This document shows positions 48,224 through 56,626 of a DNA stretch of 64,000 nt, one piece after another. The stretch spans positions 20,481 through 84,480 of the forward strand of contig NZ_JAIOAB010000030.1 of the NCBI RefSeq assembly GCF_019890635.1. Direction: 5' to 3'. Below the pieces are notes generated by a model. The model had not been told where the DNA came from and made no database searches. It saw only the letters and a program-made list of their open reading frames with translations. Each line of letters opens with the position of its first letter. Position 1 is the stretch's first letter. The position numbers were made by a program, and so were the translations under genes. This DNA is from Streptomyces sennicomposti. GTDB taxonomy: Bacteria; Actinomycetota; Actinomycetes; Streptomycetales; Streptomycetaceae.

Positions 48224-49471
48224 ATGGAGCAGTACGAGCCCGACCGCCCGCCCCAGGCCCTGCCGCACACCGCAGGGCGCGGCCGCACCGCCGGCAGGAC
48301 CGCCCTCACCCGCCGCTCGCTGCTGCGGGCCGGTGCGGGCGGCGCGCTCGCCGTCGGCGGACTCGGGGCGCTGAGCGCCTGCGGGATCCCCGCGGCCGGC
48401 AAGACCCAGGGCGGCACCGCCACCGAGGACCACTCGGCGAAGGAGAAGACCGTGAACTTCTCCAACTGGCCCGAGTACATCGACGTGGACGACAGCGGCA
48501 AGCACCACCCGACCCTGGAGACGTTCACGAAACGGACCGGCATCCAGGTCAAGTACACCGAGGACATCAACGACAACAACGAGTTCTTCGGCAAGATCAA
48601 GCCGCAGCTCGCCGCCGGCCAGGACACCGGCCGGGACATCATCGTCCTCACCGACTGGCTGGCCGCCCGGGTGATCCGCCTCGGCTGGGTGCAGAAACTC
48701 GACCCGGCCAACCTGCCGCACGCCTTCGCCAACCTCTCCGCCCAGTTCCGCAGCCCCGACTGGGACCCCGGCCACGCCTACGGCTATCCCTGGCAGGGCG
48801 TCTCCACCGTCATCGCCTTCAACAAGAAGGCCCTCGACGGCATCGAGGTGAAGTCGGTCTCCGACCTGCTCGACAACCCCAGGCTCAAGGGCCGGGTCGG
48901 CTTCCTGTCGGAGATGCGCGACAGCATCGGCATGACCCTGCTCGACATGGGCAAGGACCCGGCCAAGGTCACCGCCGACGACTACGACGCGGCCCTCGCC
49001 CGCCTCCAGAAGGCCGTCGACAAGGGCCAGATCCGCCGCTTCACCGGCAACGACTACACCTCCGACCTCAGCAAGGGCGACCTCGCGGCCTGCGTGGCCT
49101 GGGGCGGCGACGTGGTGCAGCTCAAGGCGGACAACCCCGCCATCGACTACGTCATACCGGCCAGCGGCTACATGACCTCCACCGACGTGATGCTGATCCC
49201 CAACAAGGCCCGCCACAAGACCAACGCCGAGCGGCTGATCGACTTCTACTACCAGCCCGAGCAGGCCGCCGCGCTCGCCGCGTACGTCAACTACGTGTCT
49301 CCCGTCGACGGTGTGAAGCCCTACCTTGCGAAGATCGACGCGTCGGCGGCCGACAACCCGCTGATCGTCCCCACCAAGGACACGGCAGCCAGGTCCCACT
49401 CCTTCCGCGCCCTCGGCGAGAAGGAAGAGGCGGCCTACGAAGAGAAGTTCGCGAAGCTCACAGGGGCGTGA
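48224..49471 (+). CDS. potD: Polyamine-binding lipoprotein (PotD-like)
   Basis: A 415-residue binding protein with a Tat-like lipoprotein signal (TRRSLLRAG, Gly/Ala/Leu core, lipobox cysteine in LSACG). The mature part resembles PotD: VNFSNWPEYIDVDD, FTKRTGIQVKYTEDINDNNEFFGK, GQIRRFTGNDYTSDLSKGD. It is closely related to the orphan binding protein at 11274. It precedes the ATPase and two permease genes with an overlap of the stop by GTGA, so all four are one importer. ATG 48224 has GAAAGGG about 10 bases upstream. Confidence 0.9.
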   Translation: MEQYEPDRPPQALPHTAGRGRTAGRTALTRRSLLRAGAGGALAVGGLGALSACGIPAAGKTQGGTATEDHSAKEKTVNFSNWPEYIDVDDSGKHHPTLETFTKRTGIQVKYTEDINDNNEFFGKIKPQLAAGQDTGRDIIVLTDWLAARVIRLGWVQKLDPANLPHAFANLSAQFRSPDWDPGHAYGYPWQGVSTVIAFNKKALDGIEVKSVSDLLDNPRLKGRVGFLSEMRDSIGMTLLDMGKDPAKVTADDYDAALARLQKAVDKGQIRRFTGNDYTSDLSKGDLAACVAWGGDVVQLKADNPAIDYVIPASGYMTSTDVMLIPNKARHKTNAERLIDFYYQPEQAAALAAYVNYVSPVDGVKPYLAKIDASAADNPLIVPTKDTAARSHSFRALGEKEEAAYEEKFAKLTGA

Positions 49472-50634
49472 CGACCATGAAGACGACGACAGACAACAGC
49501 GGCGACGTCCGCCTCACCCAGATCGGCAAGCGCTACGGCGCCTTCACCGCCGTGCACCCGCTGGACCTGACCGTGCCCGAGGGCTCCTTCTTCGCCCTGC
49601 TCGGCGCCTCCGGCTGCGGCAAGACCACCACCCTGCGCATGATCGCCGGACTGGAGGAGCCCAGCCAGGGCGCCGTCCACCTCGGCGACCAGGACGTGAC
49701 CCACCTGCCGCCCTACAAGCGCCCGGTGAACACGGTCTTCCAGTCCTACGCCCTCTTCCCGCACCTCGACATCTTCGAGAACGTCGCCTTCGGCCTGCGC
49801 CGGCGCGGCATCAAGAGCGTGAAGAAGCAGGTCGAGGAGATGCTCGACCTGGTCCAGCTCGGCGAGCAGGCCCGCAAGAAACCGCACCAGCTCTCCGGCG
49901 GCCAGCAGCAGCGCGTGGCCGTGGCCCGCGCCCTGATCAACCACCCCAAGGTGCTGCTGCTGGACGAGCCGCTCGGCGCCCTCGACCTCAAGCTGCGCCG
50001 CCAGATGCAGCTGGAGCTCAAGCGCATCCAGACCGAGGTCGGCATCACCTTCGTGCACGTCACGCACGACCAGGAGGAGGCCATGACGATGGCCGACACG
50101 GTCGCCGTGATGAACGCCGGCCGGGTCGAACAGCTAGGCTCGCCGACCGACCTCTACGAGAACCCGCGCACCACGTTCGTCGCGAACTTCCTCGGCACCT
50201 CCAACTTCATCGAGGCCGACGTCGACTTCAAGACCGGCGACGAGATCGCCCTGAACGCGGGCGGCGGCAAGCTGTTCCTGCCGGTGGCGCGATGTTCCGC
50301 CCCGGCCGCGTCCGGCGGGAAGGTGCTGGTGGGCGTCCGCCCGGAGAAGATCTCCCTCACCCACGCCGACGACGCCGGCGAGATCCCCGAGGGCCGCAAC
50401 CGCATCACGGGCCGCATCGCCGACTCCAGTTTCATCGGCGTCTCCACCCAGTACGTGATCGACAGCCCGGTCTGCTCCGGCTTCGAGGTCTACGCCCAGA
50501 ACGTCGACCGCGACCCGCGCCTGACCCCCGGCGCCGAGGTCGTCCTGCACTGGAACCCGGCGCACACCTTCGGCCTGGACGCCGCGCAGGATGCCGACGC
50601 CGGTGTCGAGTCCGTCGAGGAGGACGCCGCCTGA
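49468..50634 (+). CDS. potA: Polyamine ABC transporter ATP-binding protein (PotA-like)
   Basis: A 388-residue ATPase with Walker A GASGCGKTT, signature LSGGQQQR, Walker B VLLLDEPLGALDLKLR and H-loop VTHDQEEAM. A C-terminal TOBE-type domain follows (VGVRPEKISLTHADD). Length and domain plan match PotA. GTG 49468 overlaps the PotD stop; ATG 49477 is an alternative. The gene ends TGATG with the first permease. Confidence 0.92.
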   Translation: MTTMKTTTDNSGDVRLTQIGKRYGAFTAVHPLDLTVPEGSFFALLGASGCGKTTTLRMIAGLEEPSQGAVHLGDQDVTHLPPYKRPVNTVFQSYALFPHLDIFENVAFGLRRRGIKSVKKQVEEMLDLVQLGEQARKKPHQLSGGQQQRVAVARALINHPKVLLLDEPLGALDLKLRRQMQLELKRIQTEVGITFVHVTHDQEEAMTMADTVAVMNAGRVEQLGSPTDLYENPRTTFVANFLGTSNFIEADVDFKTGDEIALNAGGGKLFLPVARCSAPAASGGKVLVGVRPEKISLTHADDAGEIPEGRNRITGRIADSSFIGVSTQYVIDSPVCSGFEVYAQNVDRDPRLTPGAEVVLHWNPAHTFGLDAAQDADAGVESVEEDAA

Positions 50635-51563
50635 TGTCCGCCGCCACCGAGGCGCCGCCCCCGCTCGCGCCCACCGCACCCGAGAAGAAGCCCCCGCGCA
50701 AACGGGGCCGTCTCACCCCCTACTGGCTGCTGCTGCCCGGCATCCTGTGGCTGGTCGTCTTCTTCGCGCTGCCGCTGGTCTACCAGGCCTCCACGTCCGT
50801 GCAGACCGGCTCCCTGGAGCAGGGCTACAAGGTCACCTGGCACTTCGCGACCTACTGGGACGCGCTGTCCGAGTACTGGCCGCAGTTCCTGCGCTCGGTC
50901 CTGTACGCGGCCTCCGCGACGATCCTGTGCCTGCTGCTCGGCTATCCGCTGGCGTATCTGATCGCCTTCCGCGCCGGCCGCTGGCGCAACCTGATCATGA
51001 TCCTGGTGATCGCGCCGTTCTTCACCAGCTTCCTGATCCGCACCCTGGCGTGGAAGACGATCCTCGCCGACGGCGGCCCGGTCGTCGGCGCGCTGAACAC
51101 CCTGCACCTCCTGGACGTCACCAACTGGCTCGGCTGGACCGCCGGCGACCGCGTGCTCGCCACCCCGCTCGCGGTGGTGTGCGGACTGACGTACAACTTC
51201 CTGCCGTTCATGATCCTGCCGCTGTACACCTCGCTGGAGCGGATCGACGGGCGGCTGCACGAGGCGGCCGGCGACCTGTACGCCCGGCCGTGGACCACCT
51301 TCCGCAAGGTCACCTTCCCGCTGTCCATGCCCGGCGTGGTCTCCGGCACCCTGCTGACCTTCATCCCGGCCGCCGGCGACTACGTCAACGCCGACCTGCT
51401 CGGCTCCACCGACACCCGCATGGTCGGCAACGTCATCCAGTCGCAGTTCCTGCGCATCCTCGACTATCCGACGGCCGCCGCGCTCTCCTTCATCCTCATG
51501 GCCGCCATTCTCGCCATGGTCACCGTCTACATCCGCAGGTCCGGGACGGAGGATCTCGTCTAA
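50634..51563 (+). CDS. potB: Polyamine ABC transporter permease (PotB-like)
   Basis: A 309-residue permease with about six membrane helices (WLLLPGILWLVVFFALPLV; ILCLLLGYPLAYLIAF; LIMILVIAPFFTSFLIRTLAW) and the EAA loop HEAAGDLYARPWTTFRKVTFPLSMPG. It starts at ATG 50634, sharing its A with the PotA stop, and the next permease begins directly after its TAA. Confidence 0.91.
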   Translation: MSAATEAPPPLAPTAPEKKPPRKRGRLTPYWLLLPGILWLVVFFALPLVYQASTSVQTGSLEQGYKVTWHFATYWDALSEYWPQFLRSVLYAASATILCLLLGYPLAYLIAFRAGRWRNLIMILVIAPFFTSFLIRTLAWKTILADGGPVVGALNTLHLLDVTNWLGWTAGDRVLATPLAVVCGLTYNFLPFMILPLYTSLERIDGRLHEAAGDLYARPWTTFRKVTFPLSMPGVVSGTLLTFIPAAGDYVNADLLGSTDTRMVGNVIQSQFLRILDYPTAAALSFILMAAILAMVTVYIRRSGTEDLV

Positions 51564-52364
51564 ATGCCCTTCGTCAACTGGCTCAAGCGCCATCTCGTCG
51601 TCATCGCGGGGCTTTTCACCCTCGGTTATCTGCTGCTGCCGAACGTCGTCGTCACGGTGTTCTCCTTCAACAAACCGAAGGGCCGCTTCAATTACGAGTG
51701 GCAGCAGTTCTCCACCGACGCCTGGAAGGACCCGTGCGGCGTCGCCGGAATGTGCGGCTCGCTCTCCCTCAGCCTCCAGATCGCCGTCTGGGCGACCCTC
51801 GGCGCCACCGTGCTGGGCACGATGATCGCGTTCGCGCTGGTCCGCTACCGCTTCCGCGCCCGCGGCGCCGTGAACTCGCTGATCTTCCTGCCGATGGCGA
51901 TGCCCGAGGTCGTCATGGCCGCCTCGCTGCTCACCCTGTTCCTCAACATGGGCGCTCAGCTGGGCTTCTGGACCATCCTCATCGCCCACATCATGTTCTG
52001 CCTCAGCTTCGTCGTCACCGCCGTCAAGGCCCGTGTGATGTCGATGGACCCGAGACTGGAGCAGGCCGCGCAGGACCTCTACGCCGGCCCGGTCCAGACC
52101 TTCCTCCGGGTCACCCTGCCCATCGCGGCACCCGGAATCGCCGCGGGCGCGCTGCTCGCCTTCGCGCTCTCCTTCGACGATTTCATCATCACCAATTTCA
52201 ACGCCGGTTCCACGGTCACCTTCCCCATGTTCGTGTGGGGATCGGCGCAGCGCGGCACACCCGTCCAGATCAATGTCATCGGAACGGCCATGTTCGTCGT
52301 CGCCGTACTGTTCGTGCTGACCTCCATGGTCATCGGGAACCGCCGCAACAAGCAGAAGGCATGA
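51564..52364 (+). CDS. potC: Polyamine ABC transporter permease (PotC-like)
   Basis: A 266-residue second permease. It has about six helices and an EAA loop near EQAAQDLYAGPVQTFLRVTLP, followed by FALSFDDFIITNFNAG, a segment typical of PotC and YdcV proteins. It begins immediately after the PotB stop codon and completes the importer. Confidence 0.91.
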   Translation: MPFVNWLKRHLVVIAGLFTLGYLLLPNVVVTVFSFNKPKGRFNYEWQQFSTDAWKDPCGVAGMCGSLSLSLQIAVWATLGATVLGTMIAFALVRYRFRARGAVNSLIFLPMAMPEVVMAASLLTLFLNMGAQLGFWTILIAHIMFCLSFVVTAVKARVMSMDPRLEQAAQDLYAGPVQTFLRVTLPIAAPGIAAGALLAFALSFDDFIITNFNAGSTVTFPMFVWGSAQRGTPVQINVIGTAMFVVAVLFVLTSMVIGNRRNKQKA

Positions 52365-52412
52365 CCGCCGGAACTCCGCACGACCGCCATAACTCTGTAG
52401 GGAGTTGAAATC

Positions 52413-53831
52413 ATGGCCCCTGGCGCCATGACCCGTTGGACGAAGTCGCTTTCCGAGGCGCAGCCGGTCGCGTACTGGCTGGACGACCCCGGCAGGCCCC
52501 GCCCCGAGCCCGCCCTGACCGGCGCCGAGACCTGCGACCTGCTGGTGGTCGGCGGCGGCTACAGCGGACTGTGGACCGCGCTGATCGCCAAGGAGCGCGA
52601 CCCGGCCACGGACGTGGTGCTGGTGGAGGGCCGCGAGGCGGGCTGGGCCGCCTCCGGCCGCAACGGCGGCTTCTGCGCCGCCTCCCTCACCCACGGTCTG
52701 GCCAACGGCCTCACCCGCTGGCCCGACGAGATCCACCAGCTGGAGGAGCTGGGCGCCCGCAACCTCGACGCCATCGAGGAGGCGGTCGCCCGCCACGGGA
52801 TCGACTGCGAGTTCGAGCGCACCGGCGAGATCGACGTGGCCACCGAGCCCTACCAGGCCTGGGAGCTGAAGGACTGGTACGCCGAGCTGGAGGCCAAGGG
52901 CCTGGCCCGGGGACTGGAGTTCCTCGACCGGGACGCCGTGCGCGAGCAGGTCGCCTCGCCCACCTTCGAGGCCGGGCTCTGGGACCGCCGGGGCGTGGCC
53001 ATGCTCCACCCGGCGAAACTCGCCTGGGGCCTCAAGCGGGCCTGTCTGCGGCTCGGGGTGCGGATCTACGAGCACACCCCCGCGCTCACCCTCAAGCCGT
53101 ACGGCGCCGGCATGGCCGTGCGCACCCCCTACGGGCAGGTCCGCGCCCGCCAGGTCGCCCTCGGCACCAACATCTTCCCCAGCCTGGTCAAGCGGGTGCG
53201 CTCCTACACGGTGCCGGTCTACGACTACGCGATGATGACCGAGCCGCTCACCGCCGACCAGCTGGCGTCGATCGGCTGGAAGAACCGCCAGGGCCTCGGC
53301 GACTCGGCCAACCAGTTCCACTACTTCCGGCTCTCCGCCGACAACCGCATCCTGTGGGGCGGCTACGACGCCGTCTACCCCTACGGCGGCCGGGTGCGCG
53401 CCGAGTACGACGACCGCCCGGAGACGTACGCCAAGCTCGCCGGGCACTTCTTCACCTGCTTCCCGCAGCTGGAGGGGGTGCGCTTCACGCACACCTGGGG
53501 CGGCGCGATCGACACCTGCTCGCGGTTCTCGGCGTTCTTCGGCACCGCCCACCAGGGCAAGGTGGCGTACGCCGCCGGCTACACCGGCCTCGGCGTCGGC
53601 GCGACCCGGTTCGGCGCGGAGGTGATGCTCGACCTGCTGTCGGGGGAGCGCACCGAGCGCACCGAGCTGGAGATGGTCCGCAGGAAGCCGCTGCCGTTCC
53701 CGCCCGAGCCGTTCGCCTGGACCGGCATCGCGCTCACCAAGTGGTCGCTGGCCAGGGCGGACGCGCACGGCGGCCGGCGCAACCTGTGGCTGCGGACGAT
53801 GGACAAGCTGGGGCTGGGCTTCGACAGCTGA
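52413..53831 (+). CDS. FAD-dependent amine oxidoreductase (DAO/PuuB-like)
   Basis: A 472-residue flavoprotein of the D-amino-acid-oxidase superfamily. The Rossmann motif LLVVGGGYSGLWTAL lies near residue 40, GRNGGFCAASLTHGL follows, and the C-terminal GYTGLGVGATRFGA closes the FAD site. PuuB-type members oxidise gamma-glutamylputrescine; related enzymes oxidise other amines. It follows the importer by 48 bases with GGGAG before ATG 52413, so it is probably the first catabolic step for the imported amine. No gamma-glutamylpolyamine synthetase is in the window. Confidence 0.86.
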   Translation: MAPGAMTRWTKSLSEAQPVAYWLDDPGRPRPEPALTGAETCDLLVVGGGYSGLWTALIAKERDPATDVVLVEGREAGWAASGRNGGFCAASLTHGLANGLTRWPDEIHQLEELGARNLDAIEEAVARHGIDCEFERTGEIDVATEPYQAWELKDWYAELEAKGLARGLEFLDRDAVREQVASPTFEAGLWDRRGVAMLHPAKLAWGLKRACLRLGVRIYEHTPALTLKPYGAGMAVRTPYGQVRARQVALGTNIFPSLVKRVRSYTVPVYDYAMMTEPLTADQLASIGWKNRQGLGDSANQFHYFRLSADNRILWGGYDAVYPYGGRVRAEYDDRPETYAKLAGHFFTCFPQLEGVRFTHTWGGAIDTCSRFSAFFGTAHQGKVAYAAGYTGLGVGATRFGAEVMLDLLSGERTERTELEMVRRKPLPFPPEPFAWTGIALTKWSLARADAHGGRRNLWLRTMDKLGLGFDS

Positions 53832-53890
53832 CGCGGATCCCGGCCACGACGCGAACCGGCAGGTGACGGAGGCGGGCGCTGCCACAGGTC

Positions 53891-53918
53891 TTGACAACCC
53901 AATTGGTCTGGACCAAAT
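53891..53918 (+). promoter_or_regulatory. Chitinase promoter with DasR-type operator (dre)
   Basis: A consensus -35 TTGACA (53891-53896) is followed by the palindrome TTGGTCTGGACCAA (53903-53916), which fits the dre pattern bound by DasR (TGGTCTAGACCA type). It fills the spacer towards a weak -10 at about 53914-53919. Repression by DasR, relieved by amino-sugar phosphates, is expected. Confidence 0.78.
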
Positions 53919-53962
53919 TGTGCGGCGCCCACCCTCCAAATTCCCCCTGCCCGGAGGCACTT

Positions 53963-55804
53963 GTGGTTCCCGAGGTTCGCGACAGACCCAGACCCGCCAG
54001 GCGCCGGCTGCTGGCCGCGCTCACCGCCACGCTCCTGGCCGCCCCCGGCCTCACCGCCCTGTCGACGACCGCCCGGGCGGCCGACGCGGACCTCGCGCGC
54101 AACGGCGGCTTCGAATCCGGCCTCGACGGCTGGAGCTGCACGGCCGGCAAGGCCGTGACCAGCCCCGTCCGCACCGGCACGGGAGCCCTCCAGGCCACCC
54201 CGGCCGGCAGCGACAACGCGCAGTGCGCGCAGACGGTGTCCGTGCAGCCCAACGCGCAGTACACGCTGTCCGGCTGGGTGCGCGGCTCGTACGTCTACCT
54301 CGGCGCGAGCGGCACCGGCACCACCGACGTCTACGACTGGACCCAGTCCGCCGCCGACTGGCAGCGGCTGACCACCACCTTCAAGACCGGCGCGAACACC
54401 ACCCAGGTCACGATCTACACCCACGGCTGGTACGGCACCGGCGCCTACTACGCCGACGACGTGTCCCTCGTCGGCCCCGGCGGCGGCTCCACCCAGCAGC
54501 CGCCCGCCGCGCCCACCGGCCTGAAGACCGGCACGGTCACCGCCGCCAGCGTGGCCCTGTCCTGGTCGGCGGCGACCGGCGCGACGAGCTACGCCGTCTA
54601 CCGCGACGGCGCCAAGGTCCAGACGGTGACCGGCACCTCGGCCACGGTGACCGGCCTGACCGCCGCCACCGCCTACAGCTTCCAGGTCACCGCGGTCAAC
54701 GCGGCCGGCGAGTCCGCGAAGTCGGCGGCGGTGACGGCGACGACCGCGGCAGACCCGGGCAACCCGGGCGGCGGAGGCGGCGGTTCGGACCTCCCCGCGC
54801 ACGCCCTGGTCGGCTACCTGCACGCCAGCTTCGCCAACGGCTCCGGCTACACCCGCATGGCCGACGTCCCCGACAGCTGGGACGTCATCGACCTGGCCTT
54901 CGGCGAGCCGACCTCGGTCACCTCCGGCGACATCCGCTTCACCCGCTGCCCGGTCACCGAGTGTCCGAACGTGGAGAGCGACGCCGACTTCAAGGCCGCC
55001 ATCAAGGCCAAGCAGGCGGCCGGCAAGAAGGTCCTGATCTCCATCGGCGGCCAGAACGGCCAGGTCCAGCTGACCACGACGGCCGCGCGGGACACCTTCG
55101 TCTCCTCCGTCTCGAAGATCATCGACGAGTACGGTCTGGACGGCCTCGACATCGACTTCGAGGGCCACTCCCTGTCCCTGAACACCGGCGACACCGACTT
55201 CCGGAACCCGACCACCCCGGTGATCGTCAACCTGATCTCGGCGATCAAGACCCTCAAGGCCAAGTACGGCTCCAAGTTCGTGCTGACCATGGCGCCGGAG
55301 ACCTTCTTCGTCCAGATGGGCTACCAGTACTACGGCTCCGGCAAGTGGGGCGGCCAGGACCCGCGCTGCGGCGCCTACCTCCCGGTGATCTACGCCCTGC
55401 GCGACGACCTGACCCTGCTGCACGTCCAGGACTACAACTCGGGCTCGATCATGGGCCTGGACAACCAGTACCACTCCATGGGCGGCGCGGACTTCCACAT
55501 CGCGATGACCGACATGCTGCTGACCGGCTTCCCGGTGGCCGGCGACGCGAACAACGTGTTCCCGCCGCTGCGCCCCGACCAGGTCGCCATCGGCATGCCG
55601 GCCTCCACCCAGGCGGGCAACGGCTACGTCGCCCCCGCCGAGGTCACCAAGACCCTCAACTGCCTGACCAAGAAGACCGACTGCGGCTCCTACACCACCC
55701 ACGGCACCTGGCCGGCCCTGCGCGGCCTGATGACGTGGTCGGTCAACTGGGACCGGTTCGGCGGCTGGCAGTTCCAGAACACGTTCGACTCGTACTTCGG
55801 CTGA
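53963..55804 (+). CDS. Secreted GH18 chitinase with carbohydrate-binding and fibronectin III domains
   Basis: A 613-residue secreted enzyme. A signal peptide (RPARRRLLAALTATLLAAPGL, cleavage likely after TTARA) is followed by a CBM4/9-like module (NGGFESGLDGW, about residues 40-170) and a fibronectin III domain (APTGLKTGTVTAASVALSW). A Gly-rich hinge leads to the GH18 barrel. The catalytic motif DGLDIDFE spans residues 393-400, with Glu400 as acid. GTG 53963 has GGAGG 5 bases upstream and lies downstream of the operator; earlier starts would put the operator inside the gene. Product diffusion outside gives chitobiose, the usual DasR-linked signal. Confidence 0.92.
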   Translation: MVPEVRDRPRPARRRLLAALTATLLAAPGLTALSTTARAADADLARNGGFESGLDGWSCTAGKAVTSPVRTGTGALQATPAGSDNAQCAQTVSVQPNAQYTLSGWVRGSYVYLGASGTGTTDVYDWTQSAADWQRLTTTFKTGANTTQVTIYTHGWYGTGAYYADDVSLVGPGGGSTQQPPAAPTGLKTGTVTAASVALSWSAATGATSYAVYRDGAKVQTVTGTSATVTGLTAATAYSFQVTAVNAAGESAKSAAVTATTAADPGNPGGGGGGSDLPAHALVGYLHASFANGSGYTRMADVPDSWDVIDLAFGEPTSVTSGDIRFTRCPVTECPNVESDADFKAAIKAKQAAGKKVLISIGGQNGQVQLTTTAARDTFVSSVSKIIDEYGLDGLDIDFEGHSLSLNTGDTDFRNPTTPVIVNLISAIKTLKAKYGSKFVLTMAPETFFVQMGYQYYGSGKWGGQDPRCGAYLPVIYALRDDLTLLHVQDYNSGSIMGLDNQYHSMGGADFHIAMTDMLLTGFPVAGDANNVFPPLRPDQVAIGMPASTQAGNGYVAPAEVTKTLNCLTKKTDCGSYTTHGTWPALRGLMTWSVNWDRFGGWQFQNTFDSYFG

Positions 55805-56489
55805 GCCACCGCAGCACCAGCCACAGGCCGGTCAGCAGCACGGCGCACAGACACCAGCTGGCCACCACGTCCAGCGGCCAGTGGTAGCCGCGCCGCACCA
55901 GCCCGTACGACACCGCGAGCACCAGCGCGGCCGCCACCCCGGCGGCCGCGCACCGCGCGAGCGCCGAACGCAACCACGGAAGGAGCACGAGCACCGCGCC
56001 CCCGTAGGCCACCGCGGCGGTCGCGGTGTGGCCCGAGGGGTAGTAACCGGTGCCGGGCGGCACGGCGGAGGTCCCGTGCCGCCCGGCCCATTCCTTGACC
56101 GGCACCACGATCGCGGGGAGCACGGCCATGAGCACGGCCGCCGCGAGGGGCGCCGCCCACCAGCGCCCGACGGCCGCCCTCCGCCCCCGCCAGGCGGCGT
56201 ACCCCGCCACGGCCACGAGCACCGGCACCGCCACCTGTACGTTCCCGAGGTCGGAGAGCCACTCCGAGGCCCGGTCGGGCCGCAGCAGAGCATGGCTGAC
56301 CCGCCGGTCCGCCCCGAGCAGCGGCCCGTTGCCGACGACCTGCCAGGTGATGAGCGCGAAGAGGACGGCCGGCAGCCCGACGAGTCCGGCGAGCAGTGGA
56401 CGTCCGCGGCCCGGCCGTGCCGGGAAGCGGCGCGTTCCGTCCCCTGCGGCGGACGCGTGCTCGTGATGCTGATCCCGCGAGGTCGACAT
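55743..56489 (-). CDS. PAP2-family membrane phosphatase
   Basis: A 248-residue membrane phosphatase with about five or six helices and the three PAP2 catalytic motifs: KEWAGRHGTSAVPPG, YYPSGHTATAAVAYGG and VRRGYHWPLDVVA. Substrates in the family include phosphatidate and undecaprenyl pyrophosphate. Its last 20 codons lie inside the 3' end of the chitinase gene: the two convergent genes overlap by 62 bases. The C-terminal tail SRSTSRTCSGTASRRTGPS is therefore constrained by chitinase codons. ATG 56489 (MSTSRDQ) was chosen; the frame is open a little further upstream. Confidence 0.85.
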   Translation of the reverse strand: MSTSRDQHHEHASAAGDGTRRFPARPGRGRPLLAGLVGLPAVLFALITWQVVGNGPLLGADRRVSHALLRPDRASEWLSDLGNVQVAVPVLVAVAGYAAWRGRRAAVGRWWAAPLAAAVLMAVLPAIVVPVKEWAGRHGTSAVPPGTGYYPSGHTATAAVAYGGAVLVLLPWLRSALARCAAAGVAAALVLAVSYGLVRRGYHWPLDVVASWCLCAVLLTGLWLVLRWLSRSTSRTCSGTASRRTGPS

Positions 56490-56590
56490 GCCGTACAGCT
56501 TCCCAGCCCGGCGCGTCGTGGCCCGTGACGGGGGAACTCCCGGTGCAGCCGGTCCCGCCTCTTCGGGCATCCCTCGTGCCCCTTGGCTTC

Positions 56591-56620
56591 CTGACTCGGC
56601 GCTGCCGGCATGTTTAAAGT
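56591..56620 (+). promoter_or_regulatory. Leaderless promoter of surface protein 4
   Basis: CTGACT (56591-56596), an 18-base spacer and TAAAGT (56615-56620) precede the GTG at 56627 by 6 bases. CTTCGGGCA and TCGTGCCCC lie upstream (about 56563-56583) as before surface protein 2. Confidence 0.72.
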
Positions 56621-56626
56621 CCGGGA

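Noticed and set aside
53891..53962. Earlier starts of the chitinase, including TTG at 53891
   Set aside because: They would place the -35 box and the DasR-type operator inside the coding sequence and add residues before the signal peptide. GTG 53963 has a good Shine-Dalgarno sequence.
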